A stretch of DNA of 56,795 nucleotides. Source: Antarctobacter heliothermus (GTDB lineage: Bacteria; Pseudomonadota; Alphaproteobacteria; Rhodobacterales; Rhodobacteraceae). The position numbers were made by a program, and so were the translations under genes. Location of the stretch: NCBI RefSeq assembly GCF_900188425.1, contig NZ_FZON01000029.1, positions 1-56,795 of the forward strand. The letters are read 5' to 3'. Within the stretch, counting starts at the first letter, position 1; each line of letters starts with the position of its first letter. Below, piece after piece: positions 43,249 to 52,752 of this stretch. A model generated the notes under the pieces. It searched no databases. It saw only the letters and a program-made list of their open reading frames with translations, and had not been told where the DNA came from.

Positions 43249-43853
43249 CGTTCTCAATCCGACCACTCGCCGCACATCCGTTTAATAACTGTTTTCATTC
43301 ACAGTGCGCTACCAACGGTGGCGCAACGCAGCTCCTGACCTGGCCCCCGAAAATTCCCTCAAATCACTAAGATCCTCAAAAACAGCCTCAACAAAAGCTG
43401 CTTTATGCGATCGCGTCCCAGCGAAGGTCACCAGACAAGGACGGAATTATGCCCCCTATTCAACCAATATAGACAGCCCTAAAGCACTTCCAAAAGGGCC
43501 TTCACGGATGGCAACCGCTCCATCGCTGCGTCCAAGTGAGCGCGCCAATGCGACGCAATCTTGCGGGCATCGCCGACAGACCGGTAAAGCACCCCAAGTT
43601 GGCCCTAAACGGCATACATGGACTTTTCGCAGAATGTTCAGCAAACATAACTTCACTCTGAAGCACCCCGAAACGCGGGGTAGTTGAGGTGGATGTTCAC
43701 TCGATCACATTTGGAAAATACATTCACACACACAAAAATTGGTGGAAATGGCGCAACGATACTTAGGCAAAGTTACGACCAGCTCAAGAAAAGAGCAGTA
43801 GCGCGTCAGAAGAGTGTTTGACTTTCAAATTGCTGACGGCTAGCCATCAGATA
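43249..43853. other. Gene-free region before the thiamine operon
   Basis: About 600 bases. A 127-codon plus-strand frame (43304-43687) has poor coding character and no Shine-Dalgarno site. The stretch from about 43690 is AT-richer and probably holds the thi promoter, but no clear -35/-10 pair was found. Confidence 0.4.
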
Positions 43854-43936
43854 TCCGTTGGGGTGCCGTCATGGCTGAGAGGTGAAAACCGACCCATCGA
43901 ACCTGATCCGGGTCATTCCGGCGTAGGGAACGGAGT
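43854..43936 (+). promoter_or_regulatory. TPP riboswitch (THI element)
   Basis: Contains the conserved THI core: GGCTGAGAGG, ACCGACCCATCGAACCTGAT, CCGGGTCATTCCGGCGTAGG and GGAACGGAG. P1 pairs TCCGTT (43854-43859) with AACGGA (43929-43934). It binds thiamine pyrophosphate and turns the thi operon off. AACGGAG (43929-43935) can alternatively pair with CTCCGTT (43965-43971), and a T-run (43990-43995) precedes the GTG start of thiD. This looks like a switch between two structures. Confidence 0.93.
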
Positions 43937-44011
43937 GTCGCTGTGACCAATACAGCCGTAAACCCTCCGTTTCTCAATGCGTCTGACCCTTTTTATTAAT
44001 GGGGGGCACGT

Positions 44012-44821
44012 GTGGCTTTTCAGGCGTTGACAATTGCAGGCTCCGACAGTGGCGGCGGCGCTGGAATTCAGGCTGATCTTAAAACTTTCAGCGCGCTCGG
44101 CGTCTATGGTGCCAGTGTCCTGACCGCGATTACTGCGCAAAATACCCGTGCCGTTACCGCCGTAACGATGCTGTCCCCCGAGATCATCCGCGCCCAGATG
44201 GATGCGGTTTTCGACGATCTGGCAATTGGTGCGATCAAGACCGGAATGCTCGGTGGGCCGGACGCGATTGGTGCCGTTGCAGAAGGGCTGGCGGCTTGCG
44301 CAGTGCCAGCACCAGTGGTTCTTGATCCGGTTATGGTTTCCAAATCAGGGGATGCGCTGTTGGCGGATGATGCAGTCGCCGTTTTGCGTGCACGGATGTT
44401 GCCATTGGCATATCTGCTGACCCCGAATCTTCCGGAGGCTGCGCGCCTGCTGGACACCTCCGAGGCAACAGACGAAACCCAGATGCGCGAACAAGGCCGC
44501 GCGCTTCTGGCGCTGGGTCCACGCGCCGTTTTGATGAAAGGCGGCCACGCAAGCGGTGCCGTTTGCATTGATCTGCTGGTCACGCAAGACGAAGCGTTGC
44601 GGTTGTCAGCCCGCCGCCACCCCACGCGCAACACGCATGGTACGGGTTGCACCCTGTCGGCTGCCATCGCCGCAGGACTGGCGCGCAAGATGCCACTGCC
44701 CACCGCGGTGGGCATGGCTCATACCTACCTGCAAGGGGCCATAGAGGCAGCTGACCGTCTGGATATCGGCCGCGGACATGGCCCCGTCCACCATTTCCAT
44801 AAGGTCTGGCCCAATGGTTGA
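44012..44821 (+). CDS. thiD: Hydroxymethylpyrimidine/phosphomethylpyrimidine kinase
   Basis: 269 aa ribokinase-fold kinase. It has TIAGSDSGGGAGIQADLKTF, GAIKTGMLG, LDPVMVSKSGDALL and HGTGCTLSAAIAAGLA with the anion hole and catalytic Asp/Cys region. It phosphorylates HMP and HMP-P. GTG start, preceded by GGGGGG and by the TPP riboswitch. First gene of the operon; overlaps thiO by 8 nt. No thiC lies in the operon, so HMP would come from salvage (see TenA, ThiY) or from a thiC elsewhere. Confidence 0.93.
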   Translation: MAFQALTIAGSDSGGGAGIQADLKTFSALGVYGASVLTAITAQNTRAVTAVTMLSPEIIRAQMDAVFDDLAIGAIKTGMLGGPDAIGAVAEGLAACAVPAPVVLDPVMVSKSGDALLADDAVAVLRARMLPLAYLLTPNLPEAARLLDTSEATDETQMREQGRALLALGPRAVLMKGGHASGAVCIDLLVTQDEALRLSARRHPTRNTHGTGCTLSAAIAAGLARKMPLPTAVGMAHTYLQGAIEAADRLDIGRGHGPVHHFHKVWPNG

Positions 44822-45794
44822 TGTGACCATCATCGGTGCAGGTGTTGGTGGTCTTTGGGCCGCGCGGTCCTGCCTCGCACGGGGCCTGCGCCCGCGTCTG
44901 GTGGACCGGTCCGGACCACCGGGGCCGCATACCTGTTCGTGGTGGGCGGGTGGCATGCTGGCCCCCGAATGCGAAGGTGCCACAGCAGAGCCCTCCGTCA
45001 TCACCCACGGGCGCAAGGCCGCTGCTTTATGGGGTGATGTCACCACCGTGAGCTCTCGAGGTACGCTGGTGCTTGCACCCGAGCGGGACCGCGCTGAACT
45101 GAACCGCTTTGCCGCGCGCGCCACCGCGCATGTCGCCTGCGATGATGACGCGATCGCTGTACTTGAACCCGACCTGGGGGCACGGCACAAACGTGGACTG
45201 TTCTTTGCCAAAGAGGCCCATCTGGACCCCCGTCAGGCCTTGAACGATCTGGTGCGCAGCCTTGCCGCCTTGGGCGTTGTCATCGAACAGGCGGAGATCA
45301 CACCGGATAACGTGCAAGGTCCAGTGATAGACTGTCGCGGTCTGGCCGCACAGGGTGATTTGCAGGGCCTGCGCGGGGTGCGCGGTGAAATGATTGTACT
45401 GCACTCTGACGAGATCATGCTGACCCGCCCCATCCGTCTGCTGCACCCGCGCCACCCGCTTTATGTTGTGCCGCGTGCGGACGGGGTGTTCATGCTGGGT
45501 GCAACCCAGATCGAAAGCGCGGCGCGCGGCCCTATGACAGCACGCTCGGCGCTTGAGCTTTTGTCGGCGGCCTATGCGCTGGATCCGCGCTTTGCCGAGG
45601 CGGCGATAGTCGAAATGGGTGCAGATCTGCGCCCGGCCTTTGCCGATAACGTGCCGCGCGTCGTGCAGCGGGGGCACGTGCTGCACCTCAATGGTTTGTT
45701 CCGCCATGGGTTCTTGATGGCACCGGCATTGGCCGAACAAGCGGCCGCGTTTCTTTCAACAAGCAAGACAGGGGATCTATTTCTTGAAAATTGA
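44814..45794 (+). CDS. thiO: Glycine/D-amino-acid oxidase for thiazole synthesis
   Basis: 326 aa FAD-dependent oxidase. N-terminal Rossmann motif GAGVGGLWAARSCLARG, then SWWAGGMLAPECEG, DLGARHKRGLFFAKEAHLDP and the C-terminal segment LHLNGLFRHGFLMAPALA. It oxidises glycine to dehydroglycine for ThiG. Start ATG 44814 overlaps the thiD stop by 8 nt; the gene overlaps thiS as well. Matches ThiO by operon place as well as sequence. Confidence 0.88.
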   Translation: MVDVTIIGAGVGGLWAARSCLARGLRPRLVDRSGPPGPHTCSWWAGGMLAPECEGATAEPSVITHGRKAAALWGDVTTVSSRGTLVLAPERDRAELNRFAARATAHVACDDDAIAVLEPDLGARHKRGLFFAKEAHLDPRQALNDLVRSLAALGVVIEQAEITPDNVQGPVIDCRGLAAQGDLQGLRGVRGEMIVLHSDEIMLTRPIRLLHPRHPLYVVPRADGVFMLGATQIESAARGPMTARSALELLSAAYALDPRFAEAAIVEMGADLRPAFADNVPRVVQRGHVLHLNGLFRHGFLMAPALAEQAAAFLSTSKTGDLFLEN

Positions 45795-45981
45795 AGTGAA
45801 CGGAGAGCCGCGCGAGATCAACACCACCGTTCTCAGCCGTGCCTTGACGGAATTAGGCTGGGGTGACGCGCGGGTCGCCACCGCGCTCAATGGGGTCTTT
45901 GTGCCTGCAGCTCTGCGTGATGAAACACCTCTTTCAGCCGGTGACCATATCGAAGTTTTAACCGCGATGCAGGGGGGGTAA
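45784..45981 (+). CDS. thiS: Sulfur carrier protein ThiS
   Basis: 65 aa ubiquitin-like protein ending in the required Gly-Gly (TAMQGG). Contains EINTTVLSRALTELGW and VATALNGVFVPAA. Adenylated at its C-terminus by ThiF and thiolated for ThiG. Start is TTG at 45784, overlapping the thiO stop by 11 nt; no ATG is available. Confidence 0.92.
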   Translation: MKIEVNGEPREINTTVLSRALTELGWGDARVATALNGVFVPAALRDETPLSAGDHIEVLTAMQGG

Positions 45982-45984
45982 GCC

Positions 45985-46746
45985 ATGCGTGATTTCTATG
46001 GGGTGGACTTGCAAACGCCCATGATGCTGGGCACTGCGCGCTACCCCTCGCCCGCCGTGATGGAGAACGCGTTCCGCGACAGTGGAGCGTCGGTTGCGAC
46101 TGTATCGCTGCGCCGTGAGCGTGGCGCGGGACAGGCATTTTGGGACATGGTACGCGGGCTAGGTGTCAATTTGCTGCCCAATACAGCAGGATGCCATTCA
46201 GCGCGCGAGGCGATCACGACGGCGCAGATGGCACGTGAGTATTTCCAGACTGACTGGATCAAACTTGAGGTGATCGGCAATTCCGACACGCTGCAGCCTG
46301 ACCCGTTTGGTCTGGTCAAGGCCGCCGAGGTACTGTGTGCTGATGGCTTCAGGGTGTTCCCTTACACCACCGAAGATCAGGTGCTGGCCGCGCGGCTGGT
46401 AGACGCGGGCTGCCGTGTGCTGATGCCTTGGGGCGCGCCCATTGGGTCTGGTATGGGGCTGAACAACATCCACGGGCTGCGCACCCTGCGCGCAGCATTT
46501 CCCGATGTGGCGATGGTGATTGATGCGGGTCTTGGCCTGCCAAGCCATGCGGCGCAAGCGATGGAGATGGGGTTCGATGCGATCCTTCTCAATACAGCCG
46601 TGGCCGAAGCGGATGATCCCGCGACCATGGCCCGCGCGTTTGCATTGGCCACTGAGGCCGGTGCGCTGGCAGCAACTTCTGGCCCCATGGGTATGCGCGA
46701 CATGGCCGTCCCATCCACCCCCCTCATTGGAAAGGCCTGGCTATGA
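45985..46746 (+). CDS. thiG: Thiazole synthase
   Basis: 253 aa TIM barrel with [18 protein letters not shown]-like start ([11 protein letters not shown]), catalytic Lys in [25 protein letters not shown] and the phosphate-binding [13 protein letters not shown]. Joins deoxyxylulose phosphate, dehydroglycine and ThiS-thiocarboxylate into the thiazole. Three bases after thiS; overlaps thiE (ATGA). Confidence 0.95.
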   Translation: MRDFYGVDLQTPMMLGTARYPSPAVMENAFRDSGASVATVSLRRERGAGQAFWDMVRGLGVNLLPNTAGCHSAREAITTAQMAREYFQTDWIKLEVIGNSDTLQPDPFGLVKAAEVLCADGFRVFPYTTEDQVLAARLVDAGCRVLMPWGAPIGSGMGLNNIHGLRTLRAAFPDVAMVIDAGLGLPSHAAQAMEMGFDAILLNTAVAEADDPATMARAFALATEAGALAATSGPMGMRDMAVPSTPLIGKAWL

Positions 46747-47339
46747 TATTGCCGCGATTCTACCCCGTCTTCGACAGTGCTGATTGGATTGCCCGCGCAG
46801 TCCCGCTTGGCGTGCGGCTGGTGCAACTGCGCATGAAAGACCGCGCCAATGACGCCTTGCACACAGAGATTGTCACCGCTCAGGCGCTGTGCCGACACCA
46901 CGGTGCCGCGCTGGTAATCAATGATCACTGGCAACTGGCGATTGATCTGGGGGCAGATTGGCTGCATCTGGGGCAAGAGGATCTGGACACTGCCGATATC
47001 GCAGCGATCCGTCGTGCTGGGATCAAGCTGGGTGTCTCAACCCATGACCTTGCCGAGCTAGACCGCGCGTTGGCGCTGGGTCCTGATTATATCGCCTTGG
47101 GCCCCGTCTATCCAACCATTCTCAAGCAAATGAAATGGACCGAACAAGGCCTTGACAGGCTGACAGAATGGAAAGCCCTGATCGGGGATATCCCGCTGTG
47201 TGCCATTGGTGGCATGTCGGTGGAACGCTCCACAGGGGCCTTTGCCGCAGGTGCGGATACGGTGGTGGCCGTGACAGACATCACCTTGCATGCTGATCCC
47301 AAAGCCCGCATTCACGCTTGGCTAGAGGCGACCGCATGA
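46743..47339 (+). CDS. thiE: Thiamine-phosphate synthase
   Basis: 198 aa. Carries [49 protein letters not shown] and [14 protein letters not shown], the ThiE order. It couples HMP-PP to thiazole phosphate. Short (about 10 residues under E. coli ThiE). Overlaps thiG and thiF through ATGA pairs. Confidence 0.93.
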   Translation: MILPRFYPVFDSADWIARAVPLGVRLVQLRMKDRANDALHTEIVTAQALCRHHGAALVINDHWQLAIDLGADWLHLGQEDLDTADIAAIRRAGIKLGVSTHDLAELDRALALGPDYIALGPVYPTILKQMKWTEQGLDRLTEWKALIGDIPLCAIGGMSVERSTGAFAAGADTVVAVTDITLHADPKARIHAWLEATA

Positions 47340-48298
47340 GCCGCTACGCGCGTCAGATTGCGCTACCCGAAGTCGGAACCAAAGGTCAGCAACGTTTGCG
47401 CGCAGCCCATGTTCTGGTGGCCGGGGCGGGCGGTCTCGGGGTGCCGGTGCTCCAATATCTTGTGGGGGCTGGCGTGGGTACGATCACACTGATTGACGGC
47501 GACGCGGTGGCACAAAGTAACCTGCATCGCCAACCGCTTTACCGTATGGCAGACGTGGGCCGCGCCAAGGCGCAGGCCGCGGCCGATGCCATGGCCTCTC
47601 TGAACCCCGATGTTGCCCTGCACCCCATTGTTGACTGGCTCACACCAGCCAACGCACCCGCTTTGGTGGCGCAAGCGGATGTCGTGCTCGATTGCGCTGA
47701 TACGTTCGCCGCAAGTTTTACCCTGTCTGATGCCGCCCTTGCTGCAGGCAAACCGCTGATTGCAGCCTCTGCATTGGGACGAACAGGCTATGTGGGGGGA
47801 TTTTGCGCAACGGCACCCTCTTTGCGCGCCGTGTTCCCCGACCTGCCACGTCGTGCCGCAACCTGTGCAACTGCGGGGGTACTTGGCCCTGTGGTGGCCA
47901 CGATGGGCACGATGCAAGCACAGATGACTTTGAGCGTGTTGCTCGGGCTGACCCCCTCACCTTTGGGTCAGATGATGATCTTTGACGCCACAAACTGGCG
48001 CATGTCTGGATTTCGCTTTGACGCAGCACCAGAGCCTGCACGCCCCGCCCTTTTCATTGCCGAAAACCAGATCACGCCAACCGATCTTGTCATTGATCTG
48101 CGCGACGAGGCCCCTGCCCCGTTTCGCGATACCGCATTGCATCTGCAGACTGGTTCCATGCCCGATCTGGCATTGCCTCCGTCCGGTACCCGTATCGTAT
48201 TGGCCTGCCGTACGGGTTTGCGCGCGCATCATGCCTGCACCACATTACGCGACCGGTGGGCGGGCGATATCGCCCTGCTCGCCCTGCCTGAACAATAA
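47336..48298 (+). CDS. thiF: ThiF-type adenylyltransferase with rhodanese-like tail
   Basis: 320 aa. E1-like domain (about 1-230): RYARQIALPEVGTKGQQRL, VLVAGAGGLGVPVLQYLV, DGDAVAQSNLHRQPLY and VLDCADTFAASFTL. The last 75 residues form a rhodanese-like domain (TDLVIDLRDEA, VLACRTGLRAHHACTTL), which could hand persulfide sulfur to ThiS. The Cys pairs that bind zinc in MoeB appear absent. Start overlaps the thiE stop (ATGA); longer upstream frame rejected. Activates ThiS. Confidence 0.9.
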   Translation: MSRYARQIALPEVGTKGQQRLRAAHVLVAGAGGLGVPVLQYLVGAGVGTITLIDGDAVAQSNLHRQPLYRMADVGRAKAQAAADAMASLNPDVALHPIVDWLTPANAPALVAQADVVLDCADTFAASFTLSDAALAAGKPLIAASALGRTGYVGGFCATAPSLRAVFPDLPRRAATCATAGVLGPVVATMGTMQAQMTLSVLLGLTPSPLGQMMIFDATNWRMSGFRFDAAPEPARPALFIAENQITPTDLVIDLRDEAPAPFRDTALHLQTGSMPDLALPPSGTRIVLACRTGLRAHHACTTLRDRWAGDIALLALPEQ

Positions 48299-48330
48299 CT
48301 CACGCCTCAATCCACCTGACGGAGACATTC

Positions 48331-49278
48331 ATGAAACGTATTATTGCAACTCTCGCCCTCACGCTTATCACCACGCCTGTGCTTTCACAGGACCGCATGA
48401 CCATCATGCTGGACTGGTTCGTCAATCCAAATCACGGACCGATCATTCTGGCCCAAGAGCTGGGATATTTCGCCGATGCAGGTCTCGAGGTTGAGATAAT
48501 CACTCCTGCCGATCCCAACGATCCGCCGCGCATGGTCGCAGCAGGGCGCGTTGATCTGGCGGTCAGTTACCAGCCAGAACTACATCTCAACAGCCGCAAC
48601 GGGCTGGGACTTGTGCGCGTCGGCACTTTGATTGAGACACCAATGACCTGTCTTGTGGTGCGCGCTGATGGCCCCGTGCAATCGGTGGCCGATCTGGAAG
48701 GGCGCAAGGTGGGCTTTGCTGTTGCAGGGTTGCAAGAGATGCTGCTGGACGCGATGCTGACCCATAACGGCGTGTCCCCCGATGATGTGGAACAGATCAA
48801 TATCGGCTGGTCTATCTCGCCTGCTTTAATGTCCGGTCAGGTTGATGGCGTGATCGGCGCGTTCCGTAACTTTGAACTCAATCAGATGGACATTGAAGGC
48901 ATCGCAGGGCGTTGTTTTTATCCTGAAGCCGAAGGCGTGCCTTCCTATGACGAACTGATTTACGTGGCCCGCGCTGAAGGCCTCGACCGTGACAAGATTG
49001 CACGTTTTTTGCTAGCAACCGAACGCGCCACCGCCGATATTTTGAATGACCCGACAGGCATGGGCGAGGTCTTCTTTGCCACCAGCGCCGAGTTGCGCAA
49101 CGAGCTGAACACCCGTGCATGGGGCGATACATGGGCGCGGTTTGCCAGCCGCCCAGCTGCCGTGGATCATGGCCGCTACGCCCGTTTCGAGACATTTTTG
49201 GTCAATCAAGGTGCCGTTGATGTTGTAATACCTGCAGCCGATCTGGTTGTCGACGTGACGGCGCAGGTGGCTGAATGA
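48331..49278 (+). CDS. thiY: Thiamine-precursor (pyrimidine) binding protein, NMT1/ThiY-type
   Basis: 315 aa with a signal peptide (MKRIIATLALTLITTPVLS). Fold and motifs of ThiY/THI5: LDWFVNPNHGPIILAQELGYF, ITPADPNDPPRMVAAGRVDLA, GWSISPALMSGQVDGVIGAFRN. It would bind formyl-aminopyrimidine or HMP in the periplasm and deliver it to an ABC permease. GGAG precedes the start. It overlaps tenA by 4 nt. The partner permease gene is missing from this operon. Confidence 0.88.
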   Translation: MKRIIATLALTLITTPVLSQDRMTIMLDWFVNPNHGPIILAQELGYFADAGLEVEIITPADPNDPPRMVAAGRVDLAVSYQPELHLNSRNGLGLVRVGTLIETPMTCLVVRADGPVQSVADLEGRKVGFAVAGLQEMLLDAMLTHNGVSPDDVEQINIGWSISPALMSGQVDGVIGAFRNFELNQMDIEGIAGRCFYPEAEGVPSYDELIYVARAEGLDRDKIARFLLATERATADILNDPTGMGEVFFATSAELRNELNTRAWGDTWARFASRPAAVDHGRYARFETFLVNQGAVDVVIPAADLVVDVTAQVAE

Positions 49279-49958
49279 TCGCACCTGATTACGGGCATGC
49301 CTTTAGCCTGTGGCGTGCAGGTGCGGGACAGGATTGGATAGACTACACGCACCATGCCTTTGTCGAAGGACTGCGGGACGGGTCACTGGAGCAAGCCAGC
49401 TACCTGCACTATATGAGACAGGATTATGTGTTTTTAATCCACTTTGCCCGCGCGTGGGCGCTGGCGGCGGCCAAGGCTGAAACTTACGGCGAAATGGCGG
49501 CGGCCAGTGCGACAGTTCATGCGTTGGTGCATGTCGAGATGCCGTTGCATGTGGAAACCTGCGCGGCCCACGGCATTGACCGCACCGCCCTTGAAGCAAC
49601 GCCAGAAGCCGCCGGCAACCTCGCCTACACCCGCTATGTGCTGGAGGCAGGGTATTCCGGGGATTTTCTAGATATTCTAGCGGCACTGGCCCCATGCGTG
49701 CTGGGGTATGGTGAAATCGGGCGGCGGCTGGCGGGCAACACAGGCCCCTATGCACGTTGGTGTGATGCCTACGCAGGACCCGAATACCAAGCGCTTTGCC
49801 ATAGTGTCGGCGTGCTGTTAGACGGTGCGTTACTGCGACGGTTAGGGCCAGATTGGCACAGCCTGCCGCGTGCCCGCACCCTTCAATCAAGATTCAACAC
49901 CGCCACACAGCTGGAGATTGGGTTCTGGGACATGGCGCAAAATCCGGGCGGCACATGA
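49275..49958 (+). CDS. tenA: TenA-type aminopyrimidine aminohydrolase
   Basis: 227 aa all-helical protein with YLHYMRQDYVFLIHFARAWAL, the central HVEMPLHVETCAAHGI and the active-site Cys of ALAPCVLGYGEIGRRL. TenA hydrolyses aminopyrimidine from degraded thiamine to HMP. It follows thiY and overlaps thiZ (ATGA). Together with ThiY it shows that the operon is built for salvage. Confidence 0.88.
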   Translation: MIAPDYGHAFSLWRAGAGQDWIDYTHHAFVEGLRDGSLEQASYLHYMRQDYVFLIHFARAWALAAAKAETYGEMAAASATVHALVHVEMPLHVETCAAHGIDRTALEATPEAAGNLAYTRYVLEAGYSGDFLDILAALAPCVLGYGEIGRRLAGNTGPYARWCDAYAGPEYQALCHSVGVLLDGALLRRLGPDWHSLPRARTLQSRFNTATQLEIGFWDMAQNPGGT

Positions 49959-50869
49959 CCGCACCCGCCATTCAAATAAAGGGAGCTTTGCGCGCGGAGC
50001 AAACGCCCCTGATCGACAGCTTTGATCTGACCCTGCTTGCCGCGCGGTGGAGCGCACTTCTTGGACCCTCAGGCGTTGGCAAAACATCGCTGCTACGGTT
50101 GGTTGCCGGTTTGCCGTGTGCGGCGCATCTGGACGGACAGATTATTGCCGATGATGGCGTTCTCATCGCGCCGCGCGTGGCGATGATGGCCCAGGATGAT
50201 CAACTTCTGCCGTGGGCCAGCGCTCAGAACAACATTACGATCTGCGCACGCTTGCGGGGCGAACGCGCGCACTCCGATCGCGCACGCGCCTTATTGGAAG
50301 ATGTTGGTCTTGCAGGTTTTGAAGAGCGCAAGCCTGCCCAAATGTCCGCCGGACAACGCCAGCGCGTAACCCTCGCACGCACCCTCTATGAGGACCGCGC
50401 GATCGTTCTGCTGGATGAGCCGTTCTCGGCCCTTGATGCAATGACGCGGCACACGGTGCAGGATCTTGCGGTGCGGCTTCTGGCAGGGCGAACCGTTGTT
50501 CTTATCACCCACGACCCCGCCGAGGCAGTCCGGCTGGCGGATGATGCGTGGATGATCACCCGTGCAGGCATCACACCTTGCGCTCTGCCGCCGACACTGC
50601 CTCCACGTGCATCTGACGTCGTTGAAAACCTTGCTGCACAGGCAGCGCTGTTGCAGCGCATGCGCCGCAACCAAGGGGACCACGCCGTTGCCACAGAGGC
50701 GAAGCCGGTCCACCCGGTGGGCCAGCCCATCAGAGCCTCGACGAACAGCGGGTTCAAGGTCCGGCGCGCATCGGAGGTATCGGTCCCAGCCACCTGCGTC
50801 ACCAGGACCTGGCGGCCAAGCAGGCCGTTGACCGGCGTGTTCGCCAATGTCGTCGCGCCATCCTTGTGA
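49955..50869 (+). CDS. ABC transporter ATPase ThiZ-like, 3' end replaced
   Basis: ATPase for pyrimidine uptake: Walker A GPSGVGKTSLLRL, Q-loop MMAQDDQLLPWAS, signature MSAGQRQRVTLA, Walker B RAIVLLDEPFSALD and the His switch VLITHDP. Native homology ends at about QAALLQR (near 50660). The last 70 codons are the antisense of a DNA methyltransferase, so the true C-terminus is lost. The normally adjacent permease (ThiX) is absent. May still bind ATP but has no membrane partner here. Confidence 0.82.
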   Translation: MTAPAIQIKGALRAEQTPLIDSFDLTLLAARWSALLGPSGVGKTSLLRLVAGLPCAAHLDGQIIADDGVLIAPRVAMMAQDDQLLPWASAQNNITICARLRGERAHSDRARALLEDVGLAGFEERKPAQMSAGQRQRVTLARTLYEDRAIVLLDEPFSALDAMTRHTVQDLAVRLLAGRTVVLITHDPAEAVRLADDAWMITRAGITPCALPPTLPPRASDVVENLAAQAALLQRMRRNQGDHAVATEAKPVHPVGQPIRASTNSGFKVRRASEVSVPATCVTRTWRPSRPLTGVFANVVAPSL

Positions 50870-50990
50870 TCGCGCGCCGTCGGCGTCATCCACATGCGGC
50901 TGGCGTGTGTCAGGTCTGCTGTCTTGCGGTTCCCCGCGCTCGGTTTGCAGCCATCGTTCGCCATTGGCGCGAGCTTCGAGACGAACTTTT
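50655..50990 (-). pseudogene. DNA methyltransferase, 3' fragment
   Basis: Minus strand reads KLAPMANDGCKPSAGNRKTA, WMTPTARDHKDGATTLAN and LNPLFVEALMGWPTGW, TGFASVATAWSPWLRRM: the C-terminal target-recognition end of phage-type C5 methyltransferases. The N-terminal part with the PCQ motif is at 53.2-53.6 kb on the same strand. IS1380 and another gene lie between. The join with thiZ falls at its very end. Confidence 0.65.
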
Positions 50991-51189
50991 AACTATGGCG
51001 GCTGGCAAAAGAGCCTTGACCGAATCGCGTCGTGTCGATCATCATTAAAAAGAATCAAACCAACATTCCCCAAGTGGCCTGCGGTCTGGCAGCAGGTTCG
51101 CCTGAGTTTGCCATCTGATCAAGTGTTTTGCGCCCTGAGCGGCGCTTGAGTGCGCCAAGACGCCCGAATGTGGGCGGATCGGACTGCCA

Positions 51190-52729
51190 ACCCGCATCAC
51201 TCCGGCACAGTGGCGGCGTTTTTCAGCGCGTCGGACAGACCTGTCCTGCCACTTTCGTTCGGGTGGGCAGTTTCAGCATCATGCGCATGACGGCGGCGCC
51301 CGTAATCGGTGGATCGCGGCAAGGATGGCCTTGACCATGGCACCGGTGACGGCCACCTCGGCAAGTTGGAAGGTGATGGCACGGGCATGGCGCACGACGC
51401 GGGCCCCCATCTTGATCAGTTTCAATTGCAGGCTGGTCAGCGACCAGTCGGCCATCGCCTCGGGCAGGTCGACGCAGCGCAGGAATGTTGCCAGGTTGTA
51501 GGCCAGTGCGTGCAGTTGCAGCCGGACCTCGTTATCGCGGAACCGTTTGCATGACAGCCGCGTCCAGCGGAAGGCGTATTTGCCTTCCTTGATATGCTGC
51601 TCGGCGGTGCCACGCTGGTTGTAGAAGCGGACCACCCAGTCCGGGTCCATCGGCATATTGGTGACGATGAAGCCGACTTTTGGGAACAGCTCGCCCGGAT
51701 GCCATTCGATCTTGGCGATCACCCGGCGTGGCTTGTCCCAGCTTTGCGCCTGATACTCGAAGTCCTCGTAGAGACGCTTGACCTTGGTTAGCGACGGACG
51801 CCCCACGGGCCGGGTCATTCGGTGCGCTATCCTCGAACGCAGGACGGCATTGGAGGGCAACCGGATGGCGTAGAAATAGTCCGCTTCCTCCAGCCGCTCG
51901 TAGATCGCGGGGATCGCATAGGCGGCGTCGGCGCGGAAGAAGCGGCCACCAAGGTTGCGGCCAGCATAACGGGCGATGACGGGATCGAGGACATCCCGCC
52001 AGCCGTCGGCGCTGTGGACATTGCCGCGGCGCAGGGCGCAGCGTTCCAGCATGCCGAACTGGTTGAACAGGAAGTTCGGGTGGTAGCAGGTGCAGTCGAA
52101 ATGCCCGTTCCAGGCTGTGCCTTCCTGATCACCATGGGTCGGGCTGACCGAGCTGTCCATGTCCAGCACGATGTACTTCAGCCCGCGGCGATCGTGAAAG
52201 CGGTCAATCCACGTGCCGTTCAGATCGGCAAGCGCCTCCTGGTTCTCTGGCATGGCCAGCGTCTCGGTCTCGAACCGCCCCATCTGCGAGGCCGAGGCTG
52301 CCTGCGCATCGACTGCGCGTCCGCCCACCACCTGGCACATGACGGGATCAAGAGCCAGTCGGTCAGCGTCGTTGACGTCCTCGTAACCCGCAAGCCGACC
52401 ATAGACCGATTGTCGAAAAAGCCCGTCAAGCCGGTGAACGGTGTTCTTGCCCAGACGGTTGTCAGATAGCGCAGCTGACGCAAGATCAGACAGCCCGAGC
52501 ACGTCATCCAACTCGCGCATCACCAGCAGACCGCCGTCCGAACTGAGCTGCGTGCCACGAAATTCCAGCCGCACCCGGCGATCAAAACTAAGCCGCCCAT
52601 CACCCGTTTCGCTTGCACCCTCCGGGTGATCCATAATCCGCCACCTTCAGCCCAATTAACATGCTGAAATATAACACGTTACCGGCTTCCAGAGGTGCGA
52701 AAACGTCAAGTTACTTGGGAAATGCGGGT
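51190..52729 (-). mobile_element. IS1380-family insertion sequence (ends approximate)
   Basis: Contains one intact transposase gene. Opposed sequences ACCCGCAT at 51190-51197 and ATGCGGGT at 52722-52729 may be the terminal repeats; only 8 bp match plainly and no target duplication was seen, so the borders are provisional. Length of 1.5 kb is a little under the usual 1.65 kb. Lies inside the split C5 methyltransferase gene. Confidence 0.55.
51279..52634 (-). CDS. IS1380-family transposase
   Basis: 451 aa, DDE type. Family features: DRRVRLEFRGTQLSSDGGLL, FRQSVYGRLAGYEDVNDADRL, YIVLDMDSSVSPTHGDQEGT, FFRADAAYAIPAIYERLEEA and RFYNQRGTAEQHIKEGKYAF. Full length, no stops or shifts, and strong similarity in order to IS1380 enzymes, so it may be active. 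Confidence 0.92.
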   Translation of the reverse strand: MDHPEGASETGDGRLSFDRRVRLEFRGTQLSSDGGLLVMRELDDVLGLSDLASAALSDNRLGKNTVHRLDGLFRQSVYGRLAGYEDVNDADRLALDPVMCQVVGGRAVDAQAASASQMGRFETETLAMPENQEALADLNGTWIDRFHDRRGLKYIVLDMDSSVSPTHGDQEGTAWNGHFDCTCYHPNFLFNQFGMLERCALRRGNVHSADGWRDVLDPVIARYAGRNLGGRFFRADAAYAIPAIYERLEEADYFYAIRLPSNAVLRSRIAHRMTRPVGRPSLTKVKRLYEDFEYQAQSWDKPRRVIAKIEWHPGELFPKVGFIVTNMPMDPDWVVRFYNQRGTAEQHIKEGKYAFRWTRLSCKRFRDNEVRLQLHALAYNLATFLRCVDLPEAMADWSLTSLQLKLIKMGARVVRHARAITFQLAEVAVTGAMVKAILAAIHRLRAPPSCA

Positions 52730-52752
52730 CAAATGGGATGGGAGATCGTTGA

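Noticed and set aside
43304-43687. 127-codon frame upstream of the riboswitch
   Set aside because: Biased toward Ser/Arg/Thr/Pro as in random GC-rich frames, no ribosome site, no match to any known fold.
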